From NCBI GenBank assembly GCA_022829145.1, contig CM040746.1, forward strand, positions 32,081,712 to 32,145,711: 64,000 bases of DNA, read 5' to 3'. The notes under the pieces were generated by a model that saw nothing but the letters and a program-made list of their open reading frames with translations, had not been told where the DNA came from and did no database searches. This DNA is from Albula goreensis. Lineage: Eukaryota; Chordata; Actinopteri; Albuliformes; Albulidae. The translations under genes were made by a program, and so were the position numbers. This document shows, one piece after another, positions 1 through 15,353 of this stretch; the first letter of the stretch is position 1, and each line of letters begins with the position of its first letter.

Positions 1-615
1 CACCCTTTCTCTTGCACCCCTTTAAAACAATTCTTTCCATCTAAAGAAAGGAGTCTTTACATCATGCCCTAAGCTATAAAAGCACAGCGAGGTTTCTTCC
101 TGATCAGGCCGTAAGGCCGAAGCCCTGCTCTGAAGTCCTGGCTTCGTTCAGCACTGAATAAGTATTTCAGGTTGTCAGCAGCAGGTCCTAATGAGTCCCC
201 ATCAGTGCAAACTCCCCGCCAACGGTGCTCCGGCTGTCTGCCTGCCACATTGTTACCGAGAGGGAAGTCAGTAACTTTCATTTTATTTCTGGGTGAGGTT
301 ATCATCCCCCCAAAAAAGGAGAAAATTCACTGTGTGAAGAAGTGGCAGTCTTTTTTAACACCCAAAGCAGACCGTGCCTCAGGGCCAGGAGTTTCTTGGT
401 GGATTAAGCAGCTTTTCAGGCCTGGTCAGAGGCATCCTTGTTATTTCTGATGGCACTGAAAGCTCTTCCCTCTCATAGAGGTGAAACTCAATAAGCAATG
501 ACAGATCATTTGGGACTTTATCTGCTAGGGAAAAACTCCAGTGGACGTCAGAGGAGGTGAGCTCTGAGTGTGTGGCAGAGTTACATGCTGTGTGGGTAGG
601 GAAAGTGAAGAGAGC

Positions 616-616
<1 letters not shown>
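1..616. other. Non-coding, nothing recognised
   Basis: Mixed-composition sequence with short overlapping open frames on both strands. None has splice context or a recognisable domain. Confidence 0.5.
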
Positions 617-697
<81 letters not shown>

Positions 698-817
698 ATG
701 TGTTGTGTGTATGTATATCTGTGTGTCTATGTGGGTGTGTGTATGAGTGTGTGTGTGTGTGTGTGTGTGCATGTTTTGTGTGTATGTATATCTGTGTGTC
801 TATGTGGGTGTGTGTAT

Positions 818-856
<39 letters not shown>

Positions 857-1350
857 GTGTGTGTATATCTGTGTGTCTATGTGGGTGTGTGTATATGTGT
901 GTGTGTATGTATATCTGTGTGTCTATGTGGGTGTGTGTATGAGTGTGTGTGTGTGTGTGTGTGTGTGTTTTGTGTGTATGTATATCTGTGTGTCTATGTG
1001 GGTGTGTGTAGGAGTGTGTGTGTGTGTGTGTGTATAGATATGTCTATCTCTGTGTCTGTGTGTGTTTATGTATGTGTGAGTGGTGAGTGTGCATGTGTCA
1101 CTCTGTGTGTATTTTTGTGTGTGTGTGCCTGTGTGCTTCTGTGTTTGTGTGAGTGTGCGTGTATGTGTGTCTCTGAGTTTGTGTGTGCCTGTATGTTTGT
1201 ATGTGCCTGTGTGTGTGTTTTTATGTGTGTGTGTGTGTGTCTATGAGCCTGAGTGTTTGTATGTGTGTGTTTTTCTTTGTGTGTGTGTGTGTGTGTTCGT
1301 GCGTGTGTGTGAATGTGTGCATGAGTGTGTGTATGTGTGTCTCTGTGTGT
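617..1350. repeat. Long TG microsatellite with a higher-order unit
   Basis: Pure (GT)~40 (617-696) passes into TG-rich DNA. A unit containing tatatctgtgtgtctatg plus a GTGGGTGTGTGTA continuation recurs near 713, 787, 866, 909 and 981. From 1035 to 1350 the array is degenerate TG/TC-rich DNA. The long Cys/Val open frames here are translations of the repeat. Confidence 0.95.
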
Positions 1351-2311
1351 GGGCTAGGGTAACTGAGGGCATGTATGACGATGAAAACAATCTGCAGTAG
1401 AGCCCTGGCCTCCAACAGGCCTTGGGGTTGCCTTTGGTTTCTGTTGTAAAGTCAGTCGATCAGATGTCCTTCTCTGAGAAGGCCCACTCAGAGGGAGAAA
1501 GGGGAGATATGAAAAAAAAAAAAAACAGCATAAACCAACACAGGCAAAGCTATAAGTCACAGACTCAGGGAGGTGGAGGGATGGGGGTGGGAGCAGGGGT
1601 GGGGTGTTAGCTGGAGAAGAGCTGGAGAATCTGAGACAGGCGGAGGAGTGGGGTCCTCTCCAGTGCATGACTGTGTCTCCCAACAGGGCAGGGGGCCATG
1701 AGAGCTGCATTCACAGCAGAAACACGGGCACATAAGATCATCTGAGTCATGGGGCGGTGGAGGGGGAGGGGTGAGGGGGACTGTTTGCAGGGGGCTTAAA
1801 CTTGAATCATTTCAATTTTAGGCTGACAAGGACAGTCAGGAGGCCCAGGTCCCGGAGGCTGCGAATATGTCGCTGAAAAAAAAAAAAGCGATGAATAGAA
1901 ATTGCAGGAGGAATAGACTCATCTGGAACATCTCTGTGAGGTGGAAAAATACTTTACACAGTGAGTCATAATGTAGCGCTAAATTAGTGCCGTGTGCCTC
2001 GTCAATGAGGGTAATTAAATGCCGCAACCGTTTTGTGCTGGATTTACTGCTGTGGGCATCTTACACGTTTTATAGCCCTGAATTAACTTCCCAGTTCAAT
2101 AGTCATTATGGGGAATCACTGTCCCTCTGGGGTTGGGGGAATTGGGGTGGGGAAATGGGGGGCCGGGGGGGCAGGTGCATTGGGGCTCTACAGCACTCCA
2201 CTTGACTAGCTCCATGCGGATGATGTTGTTGGGATGAACACTGATTCTTAACGTTGCCACTCGTGGTTTCCAGTTTTTTTAAATTTACTTATTTCTTTGT
2301 TGGTTTTCAAG
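1351..2311. other. Non-coding block, possible regulatory DNA
   Basis: It contains an A13 run (near 1513), a G-rich stretch (1570-1600), another G-rich stretch (2130-2175), and between them complex sequence with homeodomain-type TAAT cores (1960-2110). No gene is seen. Confidence 0.3.
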
Positions 2312-2394
2312 GGCCCTCCGAGGGAGGACAGCACTCCCCCACAGGGAGAACGACGGCCCCTGGAGGTCATTGAGGAGGCGGGTCCTGACTACAG
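2312..2394 (+). other. Exon-like segment, unassigned
   Basis: A T-rich tract ending ttttcaag is followed by 83 bp open in one frame (GPPREDSTPPQGERRPLEVI, then EEAGPDY and a split codon) and then ACAG/gtgggt, a good donor. Phase would be 0 in and 2 out. I do not recognise the peptide, and no partner exon could be found in the window. It could be a chance acceptor-donor pair. Confidence 0.2.
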
Positions 2395-2879
2395 GTGGGT
2401 GGAGAAGAACGGAGGAATGGTGGAGGAGAGCTGCATGGAGCCAGAGGATGGGGGGGCAGGCGATCCAAATGCTCGGGAAGATTTTAATTGAAACCCCACC
2501 CCTGCAGCTAATTATAACTCAGATCAAACTAGCTCTGGTGGAGTGAGTGTTTTTCTGATATAGTACATATGTAACTCACTGGACTCACCGAAACTCTAAT
2601 GTTAAAGCTAAAATAGCAAAGCATTTTACCATGCACTGAACATCTGGCTACAGAGAGATGTAACCACGATAGCCAGTTTTTCAATATGTCAGTCAAGGCT
2701 TCTGGTTACAGCACAGTACCCTTGTAGGAGATATATCTCAAGGATTGTCACAGAAGACTGCAAATCTTCTAAGGAACATGGCATTTAATGAGAGCCACAG
2801 CAAAATGCAGCAAAAGGTTTTGTATCTTGAACGTGACCAAGGTGTTTGGGAGGGATTGAGAGGGGCAGTGAGCAGTAGG
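2395..2879. other. Non-coding, nothing recognised
   Basis: Single-copy sequence with no supported gene or repeat. Confidence 0.4.
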
Positions 2880-3075
2880 CTGAGACACCACACCCTGTCC
2901 ATTATGTCCTGCACCCTAAGCCCAGTACCTGACATCCTGCTCCCTAAACCCTACGCTTGGCATTCTGGGCCCTATGCCCTACACCCTAAACCCTATGCCC
3001 TGTCACCCTGCTCCCTACACCCTACCATCCTAGTCCATATGCACTATACCCTAAACCTTACACCCTATGCCCTGC
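2880..3075. repeat. Degenerate CCCTA-type heptanucleotide array
   Basis: About two dozen imperfect 7-bp units such as CCCTACA, CCCTAAA, CCCTATG and CCCTGCT run through this stretch, with several interruptions. They resemble telomere-type CCCTAA motifs but are too varied to be a recent telomeric insertion. Confidence 0.7.
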
Positions 3076-3672
3076 CTGACAACCGGAACAGGAGACGACC
3101 TCATCAGGCTGTCCTACCTCCCACCCCCCACTTCCACATCTCTCATTTAAAAGCAAAAAAGACCAACCAGTCATGCGCCATGAAAATTTCATTATTATTT
3201 CTTTCCTTGAGTTTACAAATGTATCCAATATTTATGCACAGGGAAAAGGCCACAAGCAACGGTAACAGTAATTATTGATGACAAGTTTTGCTTCCTGTTG
3301 GCGGATAAGCAGTCATCTATTTTCACCCCTATGGCTGAAACGCTGCCCTTACAGGGCTTGCACACGGTGTTTGTTTGCCAAGGCATGAATACGATGTGTC
3401 CAAATCCATCAGCCCCTACTTCTCAACGCATTACAAAACCATTTCTGTGCTGAGCGTGGTTGTTCCCTACCTTGTACACCTATGCTGAAGCTGGCTAATT
3501 TCCTCTGGCGAGAATACGCGTGTGCTGGGGAAAAAAAAATTAATTTCCAAAGTCAAAAATAATGATGCAGAGGATGCAGAATCCTAATAATTTGTGGGTA
3601 ATGATGGGAAAAATTGCGTACTTTTGGTGTGAGTCATCAGCCCTCGTCTCACTGCCAACCATTGAAAGCAGT
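3076..3672. other. Non-coding block
   Basis: Complex single-copy sequence, including a G+C-balanced stretch (3290-3530) that could be regulatory. No gene seen. Confidence 0.3.
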
Positions 3673-3850
3673 GATGTCAAACTCTGAAAGGGAAGGATAG
3701 GTGTGTGTGTGTGTGTGTGTGTGTGTTTTGGGGGCTATGTATATGCAGGTTGTTGTTCCAGCCAATTACTTTGGATGAATTGGTCCAATTAGTTAATTAG
3801 CTACGTATATTTACACCTGTGCACTTCCAAAATATCCCTCAGCACAGGGT
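3673..3850. mobile_element. Short non-autonomous DNA element, copy 1 (partial)
   Basis: It begins gatgtcaaactc and contains the fish-repeat interior wording ttgttccagccaattac, followed by a stretch of AATTAGTTAATTAGC type. A (GT)~13 tract (3702-3726) sits inside. It shares its end sequence with the elements at 31053-31598 and 48421-48700. The right end is unclear. Confidence 0.45.
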
Positions 3851-4431
3851 AAAAGTATAATATTGAGATGGGATGTTATTTATGTAATCTTATTTAGCTT
3901 TTATTTAACCAAAGAGTGTCAATGAAATACATTTATTTACAAAAGAGACATGAACATTTACACAAATATGACATATATTAAAAAAAAATCAATTGAAAAA
4001 CGTTTAGGTTAATTACCATAATTAAGATCAGACTGCCAAAAAAAAAAAATCTGAATTACAAGAAAAGAATACACACATCTTTCTAGGAAATGAGGCTGAC
4101 ATTTGATCCACTGTGTGGTTTTCTCAGAATTTCATCCCATCCTTCGCAGAGCAGACTGCCGCCACTGCGGTATTTGACACCTCGCAGTGTGTGAAGTGAC
4201 AGACCGCATCACTGTCATGTCATATGACTGTCAGGTCGAGCAGCGCGACCTGGGCTGATTAAAAAGTGGAGCCATGCCAGTCTCTTCCTCAACCACTTTA
4301 GCCTGTGGCATTTTTCACATAATGAAGGATGTGAAGACTGTAATTGTTTACGTGTTGACTTCCTTTAAATAGATTTTTTTTCCTTTTTAGGGAAATGATA
4401 TGCCACTCACCATGGTCTTTCTCATTCACAC
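3851..4431. other. AT-rich non-coding block
   Basis: AT-rich sequence with A8-A10 runs near 3980 and 4038, then mixed sequence. No gene or known element seen. Confidence 0.4.
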
Positions 4432-4662
4432 ACGTACACAAACACGCACATGCACAGGCATACACACACATACACGCACACACTTATGTACACGCACATG
4501 CACAGGCATACACACACATACACCACACACTTATGTACACGCACATGCACAGGCATACACACACATACACGCACACACTTATGTACACGCACATGCACAG
4601 GCATACACACAAATGCACAAGCGCACACACACACACACACACATATACGCATACACAGTTAG
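4432..4662. repeat. CA-rich minisatellite, unit about 50-60 bp
   Basis: Four copies of a unit built from acgcacatgcacaggcatac, CA repeats and acttatgtac, ending in a purer (CA) tract. Confidence 0.9.
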
Positions 4663-5337
4663 ATTGAGGTGAGATAAAACTCCTACTCCTTTAAATCTGT
4701 TTTTCAGTCCAATGCCTGCTTAAATCATTGGAAGCAGGCGTTTGGGTATTTGGTTTCATACTTTAGTTGTTGCTGGAAACATAGCAGACAGAATTATAAT
4801 AATAAATAACAGATAGTAATTGATACTTCATAACCACCCTTGCTTGACTAGCTAGTTAACTACATTGTATTAAACACTGTGATGTTAATGTGTCAGTAGG
4901 GGCCATCCCACATAGAAAGAGCTGAACAGCCTCATTATCTTTTTCTGAATCTTCTACTCAGCCATTGATTTCCCCAGATCTTCTGTGTGTGTGTGTGTGT
5001 GTGTGTGTGGGACCAGCGCTCACACACAGGTGAGTTAATCCAGCTTGTGGGAGGGCAGAAACCTGGATGTGTAGTTCGGCAGGGGTGCGGAGCAGCTCTT
5101 TTATTTTGCTGTTGCAAGATTTGCTTGCCCTGCTTAACAATTGTCAAATACAAAGGCAGTAAGCTAAAAAGGTGAAGACATTATTCATTTCTGCAAAATG
5201 TGTCGTACTTAAAGCATCCCATATATTCTTGCATGTGCACAGCATGTTTTAAATACATATAAAATATGTTTAAAATTAGCTATTTGAGCAATTGGTTTTT
5301 AATGTTTCTTTACATTTTACCTTTTAGGGAACTATTT
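4663..5337. other. Non-coding block with a short (GT) microsatellite
   Basis: A (GT)13 tract lies at 4984-5009. The rest is single-copy with no gene seen. Confidence 0.5.
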
Positions 5338-5366
5338 TATAATAATAATAATAATAATAATAATAT
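5338..5366. repeat. (TAA)n microsatellite
   Basis: About nine uninterrupted TAA/AAT triplets. Confidence 0.9.
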
Positions 5367-6600
5367 TACAATCAGTTTGACAGAGAATGTAAATATTACT
5401 TTATAAATTCCCTTTTTTAATTCAAATGGAATATAGTTCCCTCTTAAGTCGCAGCATAGAGCATACAGGACAGTGGGGTAAGTGCAGAGCTGTGCAGTGA
5501 TCAGGAAAGGAGCTGGAAGCTTCTGCATCTGTGGGTCTGTGCCACCCAGCCGTCCTGTCAGCCATGGTAATCAAACAAACACCCCCTCCCCATTCTGATG
5601 ACGTACCAGGGCTGGTAAGGACACCCCCAGCTCCGCGGCCAGCTCTCCTGCCCGCCCCCGGCTTCTGCTGCTCCTCCCGCCTGTGATCAATAAGCCCCGT
5701 GGGCCAGTAATTTCCCCCCTCCCTCACTCGGAGACTGTGATTACCCTGCAGAGAGCTGTGACTCCTGACAATGAGATCTCCAGCTATTTCAATTAGCCTT
5801 CTTCCTGGGATTACTGCTCTCTGGCTCCTGCACCCACAACCACCCCCAACCCCCCCAACACCACCAATACCACCCCTCAGGGGGCAGTGGAGATAGAGCC
5901 GCTGTTGTGTCGTAAAGAGCTCAACGCATCGCTGGCATGAGCTGAAAACTTCCTTCATACTCGCCTGCCCAAATCTAGTTCTTACTCCCCCTGGCAGAAT
6001 AGGTTGGAGAAAATTCAATCGCTGACCCAAGTGGCATGGTGCTGACGCCACGGAATTTATTTGATCTCCTGGATGTACGGAAGGCAACAGAAGAATTGGT
6101 GAGGGAAAAGTATCAAGTGTTGCAAAAGAAAATGTATCACTTTTATTTTCCCGGTTGCTGGTTGGGAGTTTGGGCCGTGAGGCTGTAGGTAAACTGAAGC
6201 TGCACGTTGGTTGTGCTAACACCTTTGTGCCTCCTTTTGATTACATGTTTGACCCAGAAGTTCAGTTTCCTTCCCCCAAAATTCCCAGCTCTGGGCACAC
6301 CTTGGGAAGGGGGTGATTTGGACCCCCCAGATGAGGCTGATTTGCTCACCTGTCTGCTACCTGTGGAGCCACACAGAGCGCAAACAGTCACAAACACCAT
6401 ATGCCTCAGCATCTGCTGCGGAAGCCGCACTGCCGTTTCTGCTGCGAGTCACTCCACCCCAAGAGGCTTCCAGATCAGGGCTGTCCTCAAGCTATTTACC
6501 GCTCTCCTGTTGTGCCAGCCAATTTACCTTTCCACATACACAATGGAAATCGACTGAAGATAGATGGGAAATTAAATCTGGTGTGAAATAACAAGATGGA
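5367..6600. other. Complex non-coding block, possible enhancer
   Basis: This is moderately GC-rich single-copy DNA. The core (about 5690-5820) combines gtgattaccctgcagagagc with ATCTCC and caattagcct motifs, typical of vertebrate developmental enhancers. A 266-codon minus-strand open frame covers 5422-6222, but its translation has biased, non-domain-like composition and no splice context. Confidence 0.3.
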
Positions 6601-7390
6601 GAAAATAAAGCATAAAACACAGCTCTAGCATATGAAATACAGTATGAGAATAACCAAACTGTAATGAATACAAACTAATATATATTTATGTATTTTGGAT
6701 AGAATAACACAGCATATCTATATGCCATATGGATGACTAGATTAACAATAGGTGTAGATCATTTGATTAATTGTCATCCACATTTTTCTCATATGCTATG
6801 TATTTAAATAAATACAAATTTCTATATTAAATATAAAATCTCTAAATATACTTTGGTTGTAGACAAAGCTAAAAAAGCAGGGAAATTCAGATGACATCAC
6901 CATGACAGATGTGCATGTTCAGTCTCACGACAAGCAAAAAAAAAAAGCTGCTTAAAAAAACATGCTATCAAGAGTTTTATTTCAGATGAAAATGTACCTT
7001 GGACTCTATTAGCATCCCAGAATGACCATACATATGGACGAGACGGCGCACGTTACCATGGTTTGCTTCAGAGGAGGACAGCAACGCGTAAGCGTGAGCT
7101 GCTCGGGTAAGCGGGACCTGTTTTATTGCGTGAGCCCCTGGCCCCAGCGTGGCATGGCTTTTCCCCATTTGGGGCTGGTAAATGGAGAATGTGTTTATTG
7201 GGCTCGGTCTCAGGTGTTTGAGGTTGTAAAGGATGTGGTTGACCTTTCTGGGTAGATTTTAATTGCTGGCACTGCGGCAGTGGAGCTGATCACTGGCCCC
7301 TGTCCTCTTATCTTCTCCACAGAGAATGACCACTGCCGCTCAGCTCCGAGTGAGGAGGAGGCACACACTCACACACATGCGCGCACACAC
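6601..7390. other. Non-coding block
   Basis: AT-rich (6601-6960), then complex sequence with several CpGs (6985-7330). No gene seen. Confidence 0.35.
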
Positions 7391-7392
7391 AT

Positions 7393-7443
<51 letters not shown>

Positions 7444-7444
7444 C
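7391..7444. repeat. (GCAC)n microsatellite
   Basis: About 13 GCAC tetranucleotides in a CA-rich surround (7360-7500). Confidence 0.95.
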
Positions 7445-7569
7445 AATGCTCTCTGTGTAAATGCAGCCACACACGTATGAGGGCATATACGCACACAAAA
7501 CAGTTATTCAAGTAGGCATATGTGTACTGACCTGAGCCCTCTTGTGACCAAAGGCATTCACAAATGCAT

Positions 7570-7570
<1 letters not shown>

Positions 7571-7610
<40 letters not shown>
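7571..7610. repeat. (CA)20 microsatellite
   Basis: Pure CA run. Confidence 0.95.
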
Positions 7611-7611
<1 letters not shown>

Positions 7612-7776
7612 GCCCTCACTTCACTACAGGCAATCACACACAGATGCATACGCCGAAAGCGTAATATAAACACAAATTAGGCACATAGACTCACACATAG
7701 AGAGGAACACACACAAACACTAAAGCCTGATGTACGGAAAATCCATTTGTATCTTACAGTCTGTTTCCTGTGCTAC

Positions 7777-7809
<33 letters not shown>

Positions 7810-7872
7810 TAGAGGGAGAGAGAGAGGGAGAGAGAGATAGAGGGAGAGAGAGAGGGAGAGAGAGAGAGAGAG
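7777..7872. repeat. (GA)n microsatellite with GATAGAGG interruptions
   Basis: A purine tract of about 95 bp made of GA dinucleotides with a repeated gatagagggagagagagag sub-unit. Confidence 0.95.
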
Positions 7873-8209
7873 TATTTGTTTGAAAGCTACGCTCGTGGCA
7901 GGTGGGGGACTACTCTTTTCCGTCGCGCAGATGAGGGATGGAAACAAGTGGGCGTGTGTGACGTCAATCAGCACAAACAGCGCGGCACTCCCCCACCCCC
8001 CACCTCAGGCAGCCCCATGTGTCATCACTGACCGCAGCCACCAGCCACCAGCCGCTCTGTCCTCAGACTGCACAGCGTGACACAGGGGCCCACGTGAGGT
8101 GTCAGTCCACTGTCCCCCGACTCTGAGTGACAGCACATACCCCCGGGTGAGGCCTCCAATGCCACTGCTGTGGACCAGGGCGACCCAGACTCTCCACACA
8201 CACGCAAAA
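7873..8209. other. Non-coding block
   Basis: Complex sequence between the GA tract and the minisatellite, with no supported gene. Confidence 0.35.
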
Positions 8210-8815
8210 CACAACCCCCCCCAACAGTCCAAATGCAAAGCACAGACCCCCTTCATTCAGAGAAACAACACTCCAAACGCAAAGCACAAACCCCCCCCTT
8301 CATTCAGAGAAACAACACTCCAAACGCAGAGCACAGACTACCCCCCCCCTCCATTCAGAGAACCATCACTCCTAACGCAAAGCACAGACCCCCCCCCTTC
8401 ATTCAGAGAAACAACGCTCCAAACACAAAGCACAGACCCCCCCCATTCAGAGAACCATCACTCCTAACGCAGAGCACAAACCCCCCTTCATTCAGAGAAC
8501 CATCACACCTAACGCAATTCAGAGAACACAGACCAGACCCCCCTTCATTCAGAGAAACAACGCTCCAAACACAAAGCACAGCCCCCCATTCAGAGAACCA
8601 TCACTCCTAACGCAGAGCACAGACTCCCCCCATTCAGAGAACCATCACTCCTAACGCAAAGCACAGACTACCCCCCCTTCATTCAGAGAACCATCACTCC
8701 TAACGCAGAGCACAGACTACCCCCTTCATTCAGAGAACCATCACACCAAACACAAAGCACAGACCCCCCATTCAGAGAACCATCACTCCTAACGCAAAGC
8801 ACAGACTCCTCCCCT
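8210..8815. repeat. Minisatellite, about 13 units of 40-52 bp
   Basis: The unit is cattcagaga plus a variable middle, agcacaga and a C-run of 3-9. Two monomer types alternate irregularly: AAACAACACTCCAAACGC and ACCATCACTCCTAACGC. C-run length varies between units, so the array is expected to be length-polymorphic. Confidence 0.95.
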
Positions 8816-9110
8816 TCATTCTGACCTCAGAGACTCCACACATAAGGATAAAGCACTGACCACCTATTTACTCAGAGAGCGGAGACTCGAAACATTTCTC
8901 ATAAAAGGGCACTAGCTTTCTCATATAGGGCACTGAGACTCCAGGAGACCACAGCGATGGCCTGTTTATTTATGGAACTCAAATGATCTCCACAAAGCAC
9001 TGACCACCTCTTTATGTTAGGCACTAACACTCCCATAAGAATGCACTGACAGCTTACTTAGGACACCAAGACTCTCTGTAGATGGTGCAGACCACATCCT
9101 CCTTATGGAG
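8816..9110. repeat. Decayed outer part of the same minisatellite
   Basis: Degenerate motifs such as aaagcactgaccacct, aggcactaacactcc and gggcactgagactcc recur every 50-70 bp. They look like older, unhomogenised units flanking the young array. Confidence 0.5.
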
Positions 9111-9519
9111 GAAACTGACAGTCTCTCACACTCTCTCACTCTCTCTCTGTGCTGAACGGAGGCCAGTCACAGAGTTCTGCGTCCAAGCACTGAAATTCAT
9201 TTATCATCCAAGATCTGTGTCAGATTAAAAATGAATAAACAAACAAAAACACCAAACATATTTAGCAATCTCCAAATGATTAACAGATCTCCAGATGCAG
9301 ATACTGTATGCTTGAGTGAAATGCCATTGCACATTGTTTGTTTCTTCATACAGACTTTTTCAATGCTTAAATGCAGGTAGTGAAAACAGAAGCACCAATG
9401 TAGGGACAATGGGTGATGGGTGTTAGGCCACACAGTGTGGCATATTGTGTGGGATTCTCATGCAGGAGCACGATGCTACTCTTCCCTAAGAAAGTCAACT
9501 AGCTCATGATTGGCTAACA
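9111..9519. other. Non-coding, nothing recognised
   Basis: A short CT-rich stretch (9123-9150), then single-copy sequence. Confidence 0.4.
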
Positions 9520-10130
9520 GACGTTGAAAACACTGTCTCAGCCATCATTCCAGAATTTCTGATACATATTATTTGAGATCATATCTGGCAAGTGCACCAC
9601 AAAGTTGGATTACCAAGATAGCTGGATAACTCTGGTCAACATGCTGGAGTAAAAAAAAATATTCAAGAGGCCGTTCGAGTTCACAGACAGCCATAAAATA
9701 TTTAGGTTAGCTGGACAGCCCATGAACTTGCCTTGTGGTATCCCCCCTGGTGACTGTGAACACTAAGATTTATAAATAATATTGTTACCATGCTTTTCAA
9801 ACCAGCAGGAGGCTATTCTTACTCTGAGGATGGGAGCGCCATCTTTAGAGAAATCCCTCTCTGCAGGAAAGAAATGGTCCAGCATGGGGTTAGGACTGGT
9901 CATGGAACATCATTGGTAAATGATCATTGACACTGGTCTTACCTGCTAAGGGTATGAGTGTACCCATATCGCACCAGAAAAATGCACCCCACACCATGAC
10001 TGAGTCACCAGAACCCCTCACTGGCGTGTTTGCATCTGTTTGCTATTTGTCTGTCTATTTCTGTGATTAACTTTGCACTGACAGAAAACAAGATCATGCC
10101 AACGTGTCTTCAGTGAAACATGCTCACTCT
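9520..10130 (-). mobile_element. Decayed Tc1/mariner transposon relic
   Basis: Minus-strand translation of about 9890-10030 gives GDSVMVWGAFFW followed by GTLIPL, the wording of Tc1-family transposases just before the second catalytic Asp. In another frame, 9790-9850 gives DGAPILRVRIASCWFEKH, matching the following DNAPxHxAxxVxxWFxxH segment. Stops and frameshifts separate the pieces, so it is inactive. Terminal repeats were not found. Confidence 0.6.
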
Positions 10131-13976
<3,846 letters not shown>

Positions 13977-15000
13977 GTGTGTAAGTGTCACATTCAGGAA
14001 ATGAATGATTATCTATTGATCTCAGAATTACTTGCCTGGGGAATGAAAGGAGATCGCCTCCAAGGCACTGCTAGACCTTGGGCACATGGGAGCTTGGGAG
14101 GCAGGCTTGGAGCTTCAACGCAGGAAAAACGCAGAGGCGTATTTATTCTGCTGTTAATTGGCTGGCACGGAGACGTCAAATGGCCCTTTTGCTCCCCTTT
14201 CGGAGTGCGCACATTAGCAGCGACGGAATATAAATGTCGACTCTCCTGCGAAACGCTGGTCTCTGAAGCCGGCCTAACAAGCTCGTTATCCCATAAAGAG
14301 ACTAAGCCTTTCATTTGCACCTCAATGGGCTTGAATCCCCAATCCTGACGCAGTGGAAGCTGACTGCAGCGGTAACGTGGCAGGAAGAGGATACGTCACA
14401 CTCCTTTCTCAGGTTTGAAATGGATCTGAGAGACAGTGGGGGAGGGGAAAAGGTGCAGGAGGGGGGTTTAGGAGAGGAGGGAGGGTGTAATATGCCTTGG
14501 TATGGGAATTTGTGAATGAAACATATTAGTCATCTTTTGGCCAAAATGTCCTGTCCTGACCATTACGTCTGGGCCAACTTCCACCCAGGGAAGTCGGACA
14601 TTCATACCCCCGTCACACACACTCTCACCCCCACCACCTCCCAAAGGCTGAGTTAGCCCAATTTGTGCTGTCAGGAACCGGCTCCTTTCCCAGGACTATT
14701 TAAAAACGAGGCCAGTGCTACAGCGCGCTTTAACTGTCAGGGAATAGAGACCGCTGAGCGCGCCACACTTCATCAGCGGCCGAAAGAGTGAGCATGAATA
14801 CATTAAGCTCTCTCTGTTTCCTCATTCACTTCTCCTGATTAGAGGTTCAACAGGGCTGACCTCGCTCTGCGGCAGATTATTGGTGTTGCGTTTGCCGACG
14901 CGTCCGCTCCGATGACGTTTGCTGCATTGTGATTCGATGTGGCGGCTTGGCTTTGTTCGGTGGAGACGTGACGCCCTGCGGGGCCCTGCAGGTGACGTGG

Positions 15001-15001
<1 letters not shown>
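13977..15001. other. Complex block with promoter-like signals
   Basis: Two CpG-containing single-copy stretches (14030-14350 and 14640-14990) stand out from AT-rich surroundings. At 14697 TATTTAAAAA is followed by a GC-rich leader and a 14-codon open frame (14794-14838, MNTLSSLCFLIHFS). No larger gene is visible. Confidence 0.3.

Positions 15002-15031
<30 letters not shown>
15002..15031. repeat. (GT)n microsatellite
   Basis: About 15 GT units. Confidence 0.95.
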
Positions 15032-15033
<2 letters not shown>

Positions 15034-15153
15034 GTGTCAAGAGCTCCCATCTGCTGAGAGTGTAGCACTGTCCCTACAATACTGAACATGGAGCGGCAGT
15101 GCACAGGCACACTACAGACCAGTATATACATACTGAGACATATACATGGCATG

Positions 15154-15156
<3 letters not shown>

Positions 15157-15218
<62 letters not shown>

Positions 15219-15322
15219 TACAGGTATACACACAAGCAAGCAATCACACACAGATGCAGGGACACACACAAACATACAGGTACACACACAAACAAAGTCA
15301 ATGACAGAGTTACACATGATAC

Positions 15323-15353
<31 letters not shown>

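Noticed and set aside
557-1400. Long Cys/Val-rich open frames on the plus strand
   Set aside because: They are translations of a TG microsatellite. No unique sequence or splice context.
2745-3278. 177-codon plus-strand frame with LHPKPYAL-like repeats
   Set aside because: The repeated peptide comes from the CCCTA heptanucleotide array. The flanks are not protein-like.
5422-6222. 266-codon minus-strand frame
   Set aside because: Gly-rich and low-complexity pieces, no domain, no splice signals. The DNA looks regulatory rather than coding.
8210-8815. Regularly spaced repeats resembling a CRISPR array
   Set aside because: The units are adjacent minisatellite monomers without unique spacers, in a vertebrate genome.
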